64,000 nucleotides of DNA. It comes from Asterella californica. Its lineage: Eukaryota; Streptophyta; Marchantiopsida; Marchantiales; Aytoniaceae. The notes below the pieces were generated by a model. It was not told where the DNA came from. It worked only from the letters and a program-made list of their open reading frames with translations, and made no database searches. The stretch covers positions 9,548,001 through 9,612,000 of the forward strand of contig JAYKYS010000014.1 in the NCBI GenBank assembly GCA_036924285.1, written 5' to 3'. The position numbers were made by a program, and so were the translations under genes. Of the stretch, positions 10,101-21,389 are shown one piece after another (within the stretch, counting starts at the first letter, position 1; every line of letters starts with the position of its first letter).

Positions 10101-13100
10101 ATGAAGATGCCATCGACAACGGTGAAGAAAAGATCACATGTTCAAACTGTATGGAGATCGCGCACTGGAATGCTCCTAATTTCGGGCATTTTAGCTTTCA
10201 TTACATTGATGAGGTTCCAAGGAGTTTCGAATCCGACTCTTGACAGCGAATTCATAACATTGCCTGATCAAATACCCTCGACGAAGCCCAAGCTTGCATT
10301 TCTTTATCTTGCGCGGAATCAAATGCCCCTGGACATTCTGTGGGCACATTTTTTCAAGGTACTTGCTATCTGAATATTAGCTTGACTGGAATTGCTGATC
10401 ATGATGACCACCGGTAAACGAGAAGGAGATTTTTTCAACAAATTAGAAGAATCATACCCCAAACATTTGTGGCAGTAGTTTAAAGAGTCTCGGCTGGATA
10501 CGGAGCAGGGTTCGGAAGCGCACGAATACAATGTCTACATCCACGCAAGGCCTGGTGTTGTGTACAATAAGAAGACGACGGATTGTAAAGCGTTTTACGA
10601 TAGACAAATCAAGAACAGTATTTCGGTATGTTTTCTGACCATCCTTTTGCCTCACCGGATGTAAGTTTCGAGCACCAGAACTGCCTGAAGTATCGTATCT
10701 TTGACTTTCGAGTTTCTAACAGAATCTTCTGAGAGAATCTCTGGGTATACGTTCCGTTGATGAAGCTCCCTCAAGGTTTGCGTAGGAGCTGGTTAGGGCA
10801 AGCGCCTAATGCCACAACTGGGGAAATTTCTTTGCAGGTAGAGTGGGGGGCAGCTAGTATGGTAGAAGCAGAGCGTCTATTACTTGCAACAGCCCTCGAG
10901 GACCCTCTGAACGAGCGTTTTCTTCTGTTATCTGACAGGTCCGTGGTAGCTCTCATAGTATATGCCAGTTAAATGCCTGAAGTCCGTATGCTGAAATGTT
11001 TGTTTGGAGTTTATATGTTTGTTACAACGTTGAGAAGAATCAACTTGTCGTTGATTCGGATGAACTAGAATGGATGTGGATCTTATTGTATCGAGGTTTG
11101 GTCCCTAGTATGTTTTGATTCGATAGACGTAGTATGAATCTTGGGATCATATTGTATCAAGGTTTGGATTCCAATTTGTTTTGGTTTTTACTGTCTGAAA
11201 TCAACTTCGGACTTAGAATGGAAGACTCATGTAGTTACTTTGTTTGCAGCTGTGTGCCGCTATACAATTTTAAATACGTCTATGATTACGTTATGTCTTC
11301 TCCCAAGAGTTTTGTGGACAGGTACAGTCTACTGCCCGCTTGAAACAAGTTCAGTGTGATTTAGTTCAAGATTGCATTTATTTCCAACGATCTTGGTTGA
11401 CTAGGTTGTCCTTTTGACAACCGTCTCAATGTCCAAAACTACTTCTCTGAGTGACGTAGTGTTTTGGACAACTTATCGCTGGTCAAGGGAAATTTTGTAG
11501 GTTATCGTAGACGACATTGAAAGTAGTCCACTTTCATGTGCTCTTACAGCTTCATAGATTATGCTGATGAACGGTATGACCCGAGAATGGCTCCTCAGAT
11601 CACGTCAGATCATTGGAGAAAGGGTTCCCAGGTATTTCTTAGCACTCACAACTCCGTTTGTATACTTTGTGAGGCACATGATTCTTCACATTCCTATGTC
11701 TGACATTCTCTTGCCTGATCGCCTACTGTAGATGATGTTTTATTAAGGTTGTTATAAATGTTTTTGAAAAAAATATAAACTACGTCTGGTTATGGCTGCA
11801 AAAGTTACTTTCTGAGGAGGAGGGTTCACTTCGTATAGCTGCGTGGTTTGCTGCTTGTGTCGTAGATGTTAGAAAACCTAAACGTTTAGGAGTGTGATAG
11901 TAACGTCCCTTGCCGTTCCTAAGTCAGTCATTACTAACAAACAACACTATATTCATGGCGCAGTGGTTTGTTTTTATCCGAAAACATGCCGCAGCGGTTG
12001 TTAATGATACAACCATATTTCCAGTATTTCGGCAGTATTGCAAGGTCGGAGTTATGTCAACCATTCCTTGATATCTAGGAAATGCAATAATTGAACGTTG
12101 ATAGTACGGTTTATCGTTATTCGAGTACATGCCGGAGCGGTGTAAATTATACAGCCTTATTTCTGTTATTTCGGCAACATTGCAAGGTCTGTAGAGCTTC
12201 CGAAGTTCTCAGCATGATGTGTACGGATGCAACAGTTTTATTTTGTTAGTTTCTTTTACATGGTGGATGTCCAAACTTAATACACGAGATAATGAGCGCA
12301 ATTTATGAAAGGCCTGTTCTTCACGAACTTTTGAATGTCGAATGTAAGGACTTAGTTGAAGATACAGACAACTGTTGAGAAAAATTAGCGCTTTCACCAT
12401 TTTAGGTCGCTATATATGTTTTCAACGAACAAGTGCACCACCGTTTAACAAATATCAGCTCCTCTGCAGAGATTGGCGCTACCAGAGTATTCGCGTGCAA
12501 ACTTTGATGTGAGTTCAGAATTCATTCTCGTACGAGAACCAGTGTCTCTAAGTGTGTTCTTATCTCTCTCAACACAAGGGTGTTATTCTGTAAATAATCT
12601 GAGTACTTCTTCTTCTTCCTTTTTGTCTTCTCTCTCGTTACAACTTTGGAAGTTCTCATTTAGAACCAACGTTTATCAATCGTAGGTGAGTAAGGCGGTT
12701 GTCTCCTGGCATTTTTGTCGCTAAATTTCTCTACGCGATGGTTTTGGATGTAGAATGGAACTGATGAGCACAACTGTATACCAGATGAGCACTACATTCA
12801 AACACTGCTGGCGGTGAGTTCATATCTCTTTGCTTTTGCTCTAGTCCTGTTTCCCTTTCCTTCCGGGTTCAAGGTGTTTAAGTTGCAAAGCCTAGTGGTT
12901 ATATTTTTACATAAAACGAGTATTCCTGTTTTATCCTTGTGCTCAAAATTGACTAGATTAAGTGGTGTACGTTGTTTATGTGTATGTGTGTAGATCAAGG
13001 AACTTGAAGATGAGATAGAACGTAGAACTCTGACATACAGTCACTGGAAAGATTTCGATCAAGAGCGTGATAGACGAGGGTGGCATCCTGTAACCTTCCA

Positions 13101-13496
13101 CTATGCAGATGCATCTTTGAAAACTATCAAAGATATTCAGGTATATTCCAGCAATCAACACGGTTGGCTCACTTTAACGTGAATGACACTTCCTAATTGC
13201 TGTCGATACAGAAGTTCAAACAGTTCTTTCAATGACGTCAGTGAGTAGCTTGCCGGTGAAGTTGAGCTCTCGTTGAGTTACTGACTTGAGTGATTAACTG
13301 TTCACTGAGCTGTGACCTGCAGGCAATAATCAGTATCCATTATGCCACAGAGTCACGGACAGAATGGTGTAGTTCGAATGGTGAGCCACGTCCGTGCTAT
13401 CTGTTCGCGAGAAAGTTCACAAGGGGCGCTGGATTCAGGCTTCTCAATCAAGTGAAATTATACGAGAATCCACGAATCACGAAACCTCCTCCCTAG
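10101..13496 (+). CDS. DUF266 / Core-2/I-branching glycosyltransferase, 9 exons
   Basis: The product belongs to the plant DUF266 branch of the Core-2/I-branching beta-1,6-N-acetylglucosaminyltransferase-like family (GT14-related). These are predicted type II Golgi membrane enzymes whose plant substrates are mostly undefined. Exons read from the sequence: 10101-10358, 10479-10625, 10838-10938, 11250-11321, 11550-11631, 11964-12044, 12754-12813, 12994-13140 and 13323-13496. All have GT-AG borders and consistent phases, giving about 373 aa, near the usual family length. An N-terminal anchor (LLISGILAFITLM) is followed by family blocks: KLAFLYLARN, YNVYIHARPG, ASMVEAERLLLATALEDP, SDSCVPLYNFKYVYDYV, ITSDHWRKGSQWFV, CIPDEHYIQTLL and RTEWCSSNGEPRPCYLFARKF. 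I chose the ATG at 10101 because it is the first ATG in frame before the anchor. No frame break was found, so it is probably functional. The second exon uses a CAGTAG acceptor. Confidence 0.85.
12105..12185 (+). pseudogene. Decayed duplicate of glycosyltransferase exon 6
   Basis: In the intron after exon 6 (11964-12044) a second copy of that exon can be followed base by base: phrases such as ACATGCCGGAGCGG, ACAGCCTTATTTCTG and TATTTCGGCAACATTGCAAG match ACATGCCGCAGCGG, ACAACCATATTTCCAG and TATTTCGGCAGTATTGCAAG. It even ends with the same TGCAAG/GT donor context. Small indels and a stop destroy the frame, so it is a relic of a tandem exon duplication. Confidence 0.7.
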
Positions 13497-16400
13497 ATAG
13501 TCCGTATTTAGCGCGAAGGTCCTTCATTCTTCTGTAGAGTTTCTAGATGTTGTAAAATATTATTATTTGGTGCATATACGAGTTTGGGGTAACCAATTTC
13601 CATTGTCTCTGTGGACTCCATGGTGACCACACCGATGTCACCAATAATACTAGTTTAGTTACCGGTGCAACAACCGTTTCCTTGATACCGTAGAAAGCCG
13701 TCACTAGTTCTTACCTCTTCCGAAAGTAGGGTTTGACAACTCTTCCTTGCAAGGACCCTTCATCCGGTAGAATTACTTGCGATGCTGAATTCTGCATTCA
13801 GCTGATACAGGAGGGAACCTTAAGAGATGGAATGCATACCACGTGTATTCATGTTCCCATACTTGAACGAGTTCATAGATTAAATAGTGAGATGTCCTGA
13901 ACCTTTACACACTGCCTTATCAGTGGATAGGGTCCATGAGGAAGTAGTACCTCGATTTGACCTTGAAGTTTCTGTATATCATTGTTGACATCGCATCTTC
14001 TTTGTGGAAGTTTCCAACACCATAAAAGAAGGGCTCGGTTAACGTTTGCAACAGTATCGGTCACATCTCTGTATGGAAGGTACTCACTGGTTTAGTTCGC
14101 TCTGTTGTTCGCATGTTACCTTCGATGGAATCCAAGTTTGTACACACAAAGAGAGGGATACGAAATGCGCACTGGAGTCATGCCCTTCCCTTCTAGTCCG
14201 GAAGGGTATGTACTAAAAACATATGGATATATCGGTATGTATTTAATTATGGATTCACGAAGTTGGACGTATCTTCTTTCATCTTCAGTTCAAAACGTTC
14301 AGAACTGCCTCCCAGAATTTTCTGTTATATATAGCAAATGGCAGAAAATACTACGTAGCATGTACTCAACCTATAGATTCACTGATGTCTATTTCTATAT
14401 ACAACTCTTTCTAAATGGAGGCTACTACTCGGCAACTGCATATATCGATCTATTCATTGATATCTATGCTATATACAACTCTTCTTCTGCTGGTTTAGTT
14501 GCTTTCGTTTCGTGTGCTGGTTGGTAGTCATAGGGTTAATATGCATGCTTCTTGATAATATGCATGTAAAGTGGACTTTCAGCAAATGTTAAAGTACATC
14601 CAACTCCCGTTAGCTAGAATATTAGCATGTGCGGAGTAAAAGATTAATGCTAAAGCTTCATATGCTTTATGGTTTTCCTTTCTTTAGGCCATCGAACTAC
14701 TTTAGTATCGAATTCCAGTGGAACTCCATGCGAACTATGACTTTACATAACGTTGGATCCATGTGTTGCACTAATCCTGTGAGCAGCACTAATCGGTTCT
14801 CTCGGAAGTAAAACCATCTTTATTGTCGGAGATGTTACATATCAAACGAATTAAAAGCGGTTGTTTTCTGACCTGGTTGCACCGGACCCTCTCTATGTAA
14901 GTCTCATTAGTCTCCGACGTGACGTGGTAACTCGGAGAACTGCCATTGCAGGTCAGGAAGTTGATCAAGTAGGTATTTACTAAGAGGGAGTGAATCAAGT
15001 TCACCATTTCTTCTAATTCTTGTACAAAACTTTAAAGAATTACATGAAAAAAGTGTCAAAATCTCAAAACAAACCAAAACTGTCCATTCTAATATATTTT
15101 AAATGAACAATGAATAAAATGTACAAGAAACTAAATTTGTATGGTTTTCTTCAGTCTTGAATACCGAACGTCGTTTAAAAAAAAAACAATAAATATGCGA
15201 CAAGCAAGTGTCGAATCTGACCTCAAGGTATGGTATCATAGGTGGAGCATTTACTACATGTGGATAAAATTATCTTTTATGAACCTATATAAAATATCAT
15301 ATTTTCATTTCACCCACATAACCAAGGAATTTTATTAGAGAAAGATATTAAAAGTACAAATCATACGTGGAGCGTGAACCACATAATCGATTATGAGTGG
15401 CTTTTCTCACATCATGGAGTCATGCTAAAGGTTATAGATTGAAATTGAAGCATAGTTTGATAATACGATATTAAATAAATCAACTCAGAATTGAACCCAG
15501 ATTAAAGTTCAGTTTGACCACTTCAACCCACTATTAGAATTAACATATGACTGAACGATAAGCACTCCTCAAGCAAAAATTAACCGAAATGATAAGCAAT
15601 CATCATACAACAAGAAAGTGTTTGAATTTATTCCTATATAAACTAAACTGGAATACAAAATGATAAAATATAGAATCATTAAATGCGAATGTGCCAAAAA
15701 CTCTAACACAATTGAGTTTCTTCTCATTGTCATTCAACTATACTACACATTTGTCATTCATCCAAACTCAGCACAATCATATAATACTAACAAGAATTAC
15801 ATTAAAGAGTTCTCAGCTCTACTGATGCTAATTCTCATTCATTGTCTATTTTATGAAACCTCAAATTCCAACAATGTCATTAAATGTCTAGGCATAATTC
15901 TTAAACATTACATAGCTTTTGCTAACATAGGAAGTCGTGGGCTCACGACGGATTTCGGATTCTTCCACTCACTTCAGACGTTTCTCCTCCATCTTCACCA
16001 AAGAGGTTGAGAATGTAACAATCATACCGATAATGACATTGGTTGAAAAAGAAACATCTTTTTCCATTTTATTCTTGGATTCGCTTTTACATCCAAGAGT
16101 ATATTGGAGTGAATTTTCTCAAATATATATCATTAACAATAAATGCTACATAAATGACATACATTATTAATACTACATGCAGAGCATGACAAGTATTAAC
16201 TATCAACGTCATAATGAAATGGATATCTTGGAGTAGAGTTTCAAATTTCAGAAACATCTCGCTATTAAACTGTACATGAAACAATCAACCATGGAAAATA
16301 GAACACAACTTATATTTAGATTAAACTATAGATTTTATTATTTATATTTTAAGCTATATATATCTTAAACTGATGTATATATGGTAATATCCAGAAAAAA

Positions 16401-16580
16401 ATTTACCAGTTATTACGAAACCGTCTTAATCAAGAACCAATGTATATCAGATTATAATACTTTGGTACTAAGGATGAATCAAACCTTTAAGAACAAATTA
16501 AGATGGTCTTATTGATGAAAAATCATAAACGATATTGCATAATATATTAATTCGCAAAGAACTAGAGTTTGATACGATGG
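13497..16580. other. 3' flank and AT-rich intergenic DNA, no gene seen
   Basis: The first few hundred bases presumably contain the 3' UTR of the glycosyltransferase gene. Beyond that the DNA becomes AT-rich. An open frame at 14105-14527 (140 codons, rich in Tyr and Ser, with an internally repeated ATATACAACTCTT phrase) and another at 15660-16010 have no recognisable domains. I regard both as chance. Confidence 0.5.
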
Positions 16581-16588
16581 AGACTCAA

Positions 16589-16694
16589 TGTCGTGCGCAT
16601 ACACATCGCTACACAACATACATCGTTGTCAGAGGTACACCACACATACACATAACACATGGACGATGTCATACACATACACAAGTGTACCACA
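16589..16694 (-). repeat. LTR U3-end fragment (106 bp), displaced copy
   Basis: Near-identical to 17761-17866. Read on the minus strand it starts TGTGGTACACTTG and ends GCACGACA. In the downstream copy this segment follows a polypurine tract, so TGTGGTAC is the U3 terminus. Here it abuts an oppositely oriented pol fragment at 16695 instead of a polypurine tract. The flanking 5 bp on its two sides do not match, so there is no sign of an independent solo-LTR insertion. Confidence 0.7.
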
Positions 16695-17469
16695 ATCTAG
16701 AACTGTAGAAGTTTCACGCGCAGTAGCGGTGGAGGTTGTTGGTGGTGAGCAGAAGGAAACTGCTCCAGAGACTGCAAGATAGCAGTCAACGACTTGGTCT
16801 TCTACCTCTAGCATGATGACAGAGGATACTTGGGAGCCGGAGATTGGACCCAAGCTTATAGGAGAGGAGAGACGAAGAGTCCAAAGATTCTTGAAGAGCT
16901 ACAAGAATTGTTTTACCTTCAGTATGAAGGATTTGGGTACCTTGAAGGGACTTGGTATACTGATCGACTTGGCTAATGACACGTCAATCTTTCGACGTCC
17001 TTATAGATACAATGACATGGAGAGAGCCTTGATCCAGAGTCGGACTCAAGACTTGTTGGAGGCTGGGTTGGTGGAGATGTCGCATGAAGAGTATGCATCT
17101 GTCACAGTTATGCCAGCCAAGAAGGATATGTATGGCAACTACACGGATAGACGGATGTGTGCGGACTACTGTCCTATCAATCGACAGACGAAGTCCGATG
17201 AGTATGTCATGCCGACACCTGAGGAGATCTTTGATGCAGTGGGGCATGTGAAGGTCTTCAGTACTTTGGATCTTCGAGCAGGGTATCATCAGTTGCCAGT
17301 GAGAGAAGAAGATAAGTCCAAGACAACATTCTGGGGAATTGACTCTCACGGCAAAGATTGTTTGTATCAGTGGCGGTTCTTACCATTTGGGTTGAAGAAC
17401 GCCCCTGCTGAGTTCCAGAGGGTGATGGACAGAATCCTAGCAGGATTGGATTTAGAGAATAGAGAAATC
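16695..17469 (+). pseudogene. Inverted Ty3/gypsy reverse transcriptase fragment
   Basis: This plus-strand fragment duplicates, in inverted orientation, the stretch at about 20490-21250 of the neighbouring element. It contains the end of the region following the methyltransferase, a stop, then a 219-codon open frame (16813-17472). That frame covers the N-terminal half of a reverse transcriptase: KKDMYGNYTDRRMCADY, FSTLDLRAGYHQLPV (first catalytic Asp block), DCLYQWRFLPFGLKNAPAEFQ. It stops before the YIDD box, where it runs into LTR sequence. It has fewer disruptions than the longer copy. Confidence 0.8.
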
Positions 17470-17866
17470 TGAATAGAGAAATTATCATCTCCAACACTAC
17501 AACAAAGATTACTCACAAATGATCAAGCCAAACCCACTCTAAGCACAAAGAGAATCCTGATTACACTCAACTAGACTATCCACCATAGCCTGGAGCTTGA
17601 AGGCTCAACTCGAAGAACTAAGGCCTCCAAGCCCTACCTGCGAAGTTTACCCGTAGTGAGCTCTCCCACCAACTCGCCCTAACGGCACTAACGGCCTTAT
17701 CGAGATGCGTCACTTCGCACTCGGTCAACCCAGCCGAGGTGCCCAAACTGACATGACAGCTGTCGTGCGCATGCACATCGCTACACAACATACATCGCTA
17801 TCAGAGGTACACCACACATACACATAACACATGGACGATGTCATACACATACACAAGTGTACCACA
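17470..17866 (-). repeat. 3' LTR of the methyltransferase-bearing element
   Basis: On the minus strand it runs from TGTGGTACAC (17866) to CTATTCA (17470), 397 bp. The inner 289 bp (17470-17758) match 24357-24645, and the outer 106 bp (17761-17866) match 16589-16694. Both sub-blocks happen to start TG and end CA, so an alternative reading is two short LTR-like units placed side by side, separated by GC. The adjacent polypurine tract favours one 397-bp LTR. Confidence 0.65.
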
Positions 17867-17886
17867 ATCGCCCCCCTAACTGGCGG
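17867..17886 (-). other. Polypurine tract
   Basis: Read on the minus strand, GCCAGTTAGGGGGGCGAT directly precedes the LTR terminus TGTGGTAC. This is the expected plus-strand priming site of an LTR retrotransposon and fixes the U3 boundary at 17866. Confidence 0.7.
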
Positions 17887-18269
17887 TTAGGTCCCTCTAA
17901 CTCCAGATAGCTCCATATCCCAACTACGTGATATACACCTTCATGGGTGCAAGGATCATGAGGCCGGGTGCTACATTGTCTCATCGTTAGTCGCCTGTCT
18001 GCAATCCATACCACGTAAAGATCTCATCGACGATCTCCGCTATATACATCGAGGACAAACCCACCGTCCAGTAGGAACTACACTGAGAGGTGGAGTCAAA
18101 CATGACATGTGCCAACCTCTCGAACAACCATCACACATCGACATACGGGCTGCTCCACCAGCAGACCCACACAACATACACCTCAAGCCCGCGCGTACAA
18201 CTGCTAAGCTTAGGTCAACGGTATCATCAATATTGGGAAGATGACATGACGCGCAATACGCACATGGTC

Positions 18270-19270
18270 CTTCTACACAACACCATCACGGCCCTCTAAC
18301 ATGAGTACTCCAGAAGGTAACACCTCCCGCACTCGTAAAATAGTGCGTCCTGCGGTCACATCCAATGTCGTCGATGCAGTCTGCTGTAGATAGATATAAT
18401 CGCCAGGATGAAACCTGCAAATCGATGGCCGATAACCTCCTCCTCGGATAGTCGCATATCGCAACGTGTCTCAATGCTGAGCAATCGCTAGGTTCTCAAA
18501 TCGCTAGGCATAACTCTCCGAAATATCTCTACTCGTTGAGAACATGCTCTCACTCACATATCCGGGTCATCAAGGTTCACCACCTCAGCAAAATCACGAC
18601 GAATGGCCGAAGGTAGATCTGGATCTCGGCCATACAATAGAAAATACGGTGAGAAGGAAGCCAAAGACGCTTGCCGGCTGAAACGGTAGCTCATAGCCAA
18701 CCACGGTAATTGCACATCCTAGTCTCCCAAGTGGCCCTTCTGCAAGCCATACTTGCGTAATCCTCTCTTCACCGTCTGAACTACCCTCTCCGCCAAACCA
18801 TCAGCCTCAGGATGATCTCGAGATGTAGTCCGATGATCAATCAGCGCCTGATCACACAAGGCCTGAAACTCACCAAGGAACTCTATACCTTGGTCTGTCA
18901 GCACTTCAGCTGGTGCTCCAAAACGACTCAGCACTCGATCTAAGAACGCGTACGCCGTCCCTTCACTCGCCTTGTCTGGTAATGCCACCAACTCAATCCA
19001 CTTGGAGAAGTGCTCTACCATCACCAACACATACCGGTGATGACGTACGGTCAACGATAAGGGTCCCGCAAAATCCAAACTCCAACGGTAACCCAACCCA
19101 TAATCGGTAAGCGGTGTAACTGTGGAGTAGGAGCATTAAATGATGCTCGTACTCGATCACAAACCACACATCGTGCGACAAACTGTTGCACATCGACGTG
19201 CATACCACGCCACCAATACTGTCCTTGGAGTAAGCTATGCGTACGCTTCACTCCAAAATGTCCCAACTCC
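18270..19270 (-). pseudogene. Ty3/gypsy integrase (frameshifted)
   Basis: The zinc-binding N-terminal part (GHFGVKRTHSLLQGQYWW, then CVVC) lies at 19.27-19.15 kb in one frame. The catalytic core follows in another frame at 19096-18719, with the D-D-E residues in context: WSLDFAGPL, VLTDQGIEF and GLAERVVQT. The C-terminal beta-rich domain (RFHPGDYIYLQQ and ILRVREVLPSGVLMLEGRDG) lies at 18464-18273 in a further frame. All catalytic residues survive, but at least two frameshifts separate the parts. Confidence 0.8.
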
Positions 19271-19639
19271 TCATGGGCATGTCATACTAACTGTGCCCTC
19301 TGAGCTGGATGTGGTACTATCCGTATTCTCCCATCACCCCACACTCGAAGTACATGTTGTCCTTCTCGTCGAAATCTTTTCGCTCATTGAAGGACACGAT
19401 CTCGCTCCTTGGCACTTACTGCGCCTACTATCACACCATACGTAGATACTCCATCAAGGTGACATCATCATGGATATCTCGCTGGTCTAGAACACCATCT
19501 CCACCCTCAGGATCTGGAGACTCATCATCTACTCTCTGACCAGAGAAAGATACGACTTGGCCCTCCATACTAGAGTTCATGGCCAACACACAAAGAAAGA
19601 CAGATGCATGCCACCCTAGCACTATCTCCTCATCAACCT

Positions 19640-20095
19640 CGTCATGTCATCGAGCCCCAGTCTGATCCTTTTGACTCGTGCACGGGTTGCGACTCAACCC
19701 ATCGGCATCTAGGTTTGCAACTCCAGGTCTGTGTACTACCTGGAAGTCATACTCTTGTAAGATCAGAGCCCATCGTGCAAGCTTCCATGTAAGCTTGTCG
19801 GACTTCATCAACCACTTGAGCGGCTGGTGATCAGTGATGAGAGTAAAGGGGTTCCCAAACAGATAACATCGAAAGTGTGCAACAGCCCATACTGCCGCCA
19901 AACACTCTCCCTCATACGAACTATACTTCGCCTCCGTTGAATTGTTGGAGCGACTGGCATACGCCACCACGAACTCCTTTTTCTCATCATCATGCTGAGT
20001 CAGCACTACTCCAAGTCCCAACATACTCCAATCGATGTGCAGTTGGAAAAGACGCCCCCTAACGAGTCTCCTCAAGATGGAAACAGATGTCAACC
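19640..20095 (-). pseudogene. Ty3/gypsy RNase H domain
   Basis: A 148-codon open stretch contains the retroelement RNase H pattern: an LHIDWSMLGLGVVL block (first acidic residue), YSSYEGECLAAVWAVAHFR (second), TLITDHQPLKWL (third), and the closing HRPGVANLDADGLSR. It is continuous within the domain but out of frame with the integrase and RT pieces on either side. Confidence 0.85.
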
Positions 20096-20135
20096 TATCC
20101 TTGAGCTCTACAAAAGCTCGCTCTTGCTCATCTCC

Positions 20136-21160
20136 TCACTGCCACTCCTGGTCCACCTTCATCAGCTTGGTCAATGGCTTCGTAATTGCACTAAATCCCT
20201 TCACGTATCGACGATAAAAGTTCGCCAAACCAACAAATGCTCGAATTCGACTCACATCTGTGGGACGTGGAATACGTGCAATAGCCTCAACCTTCATCTG
20301 TTGAACACCCAATCCACCTGGATAGATGGTGTGACCCAGATACTCTACCAACTCCTAGAAGAACTTACACTTCCCAGGGTGTAACTTCAATCCATGAGCT
20401 CTCAACCGCTCAAACACATCCCGTAAGTGTCTCTCGTGCTCCTCCACTGTAGCACTATAGACTAAGATGTCGTCAATATAACATCTGACAAAATCCAATC
20501 CTGTTAAGATTCTGTCCATCACCCTCTGGAACTCAACAGGGGCGTTCTTCAACCTAAATGGTAAGAACCGCCACTGATACAAACAATCTTTGCCGTGAGA
20601 GTCAATTTCCCAGAATGCTGTCTTGGACTTATCTTCTTCTCTCACTGACAACTGATGATACCCTGCTCGAAGATCCAAAGTACTGAAGACCTTCACATGC
20701 CCCACTGCATCAAAGATCTCCTCAGGTGTCGGCATAGCATACTCATCGTACTTCGTCTACCGATTGATAGGACGGTAGTCTCTACACATCCGTCTATCCG
20801 TGTAGTTGCCATACATATCCTTCTTGGCTGGCATAACTGTGGCAGATGCATACTCTCCATGCGACATCTCCATCAACCCAGCCTCCAACAAATCTTGAGT
20901 CCGACTTTGGATCAAGGCTCTTTCCATGTCACTGTACCTATAAGGACGTCGAAAGATTGGTGTGTCATTAGCCAAGTCGATCCGTATACCAGGTCTCTTT
21001 AAGGTACCCAAATCCTTCATACTGAAGGCAAACAATTCTTGTAGCTCTTCAGGAATCTTTGGACTCTTCGTCTCTCCTCTCTTATAAGCTTGGGTCCAAT
21101 CTCCGGCTCCCAAGTATCCTCTGTCACCATGCTAGAATTAGAAGACCAAGTCGTTGATTG
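20136..21160 (-). pseudogene. Ty3/gypsy reverse transcriptase (broken)
   Basis: Open pieces at 21113-20757, 20735-20355 and 20351-20136 together cover a full RT: primer and fingers region, STLDLRAGYHQLSV with the first Asp, WRFLPFRLKNAPVEFQ, the intact YIDDILVYSA catalytic box, then LKLHPGKCKFF, VEYLGHTI and FVGLANFYRRYVKGFS. A stop separates the first two pieces and another stop follows KCKFF. The region is homologous to the inverted fragment at 16695-17469. Confidence 0.85.
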
Positions 21161-21389
21161 CTATCTTGCAGCCTCTGGAGCAGTTTCTTTCTGCTCACCA
21201 CCAACAACCTCCACCGCTACTGCGCGTGAAACTTCTACAGTTCTAGTTGCAAGCTCCACACTCTCTCCTACGACATCCCATGATGTCCAAGGATGACGAA
21301 CTCCACGTGCCTCGCCCCCAACCTTTGCCTCCACCGACCCGGTAGGCAAAGAGTTTAAGAGTGCTCGAGCAATAACACCCGTCGATCGC

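Noticed and set aside
14105..14527. 140-codon plus-strand open frame downstream of the glycosyltransferase gene
   Set aside because: Tyr/Ser-rich with an internal nucleotide duplication and no domain. Probably chance.
18270..18464. Integrase chromodomain
   Set aside because: The sequence after the integrase core is the usual beta-rich C-terminal domain (GDYIYLQQ, GVLMLEGRDG). No aromatic-cage chromodomain pattern follows.
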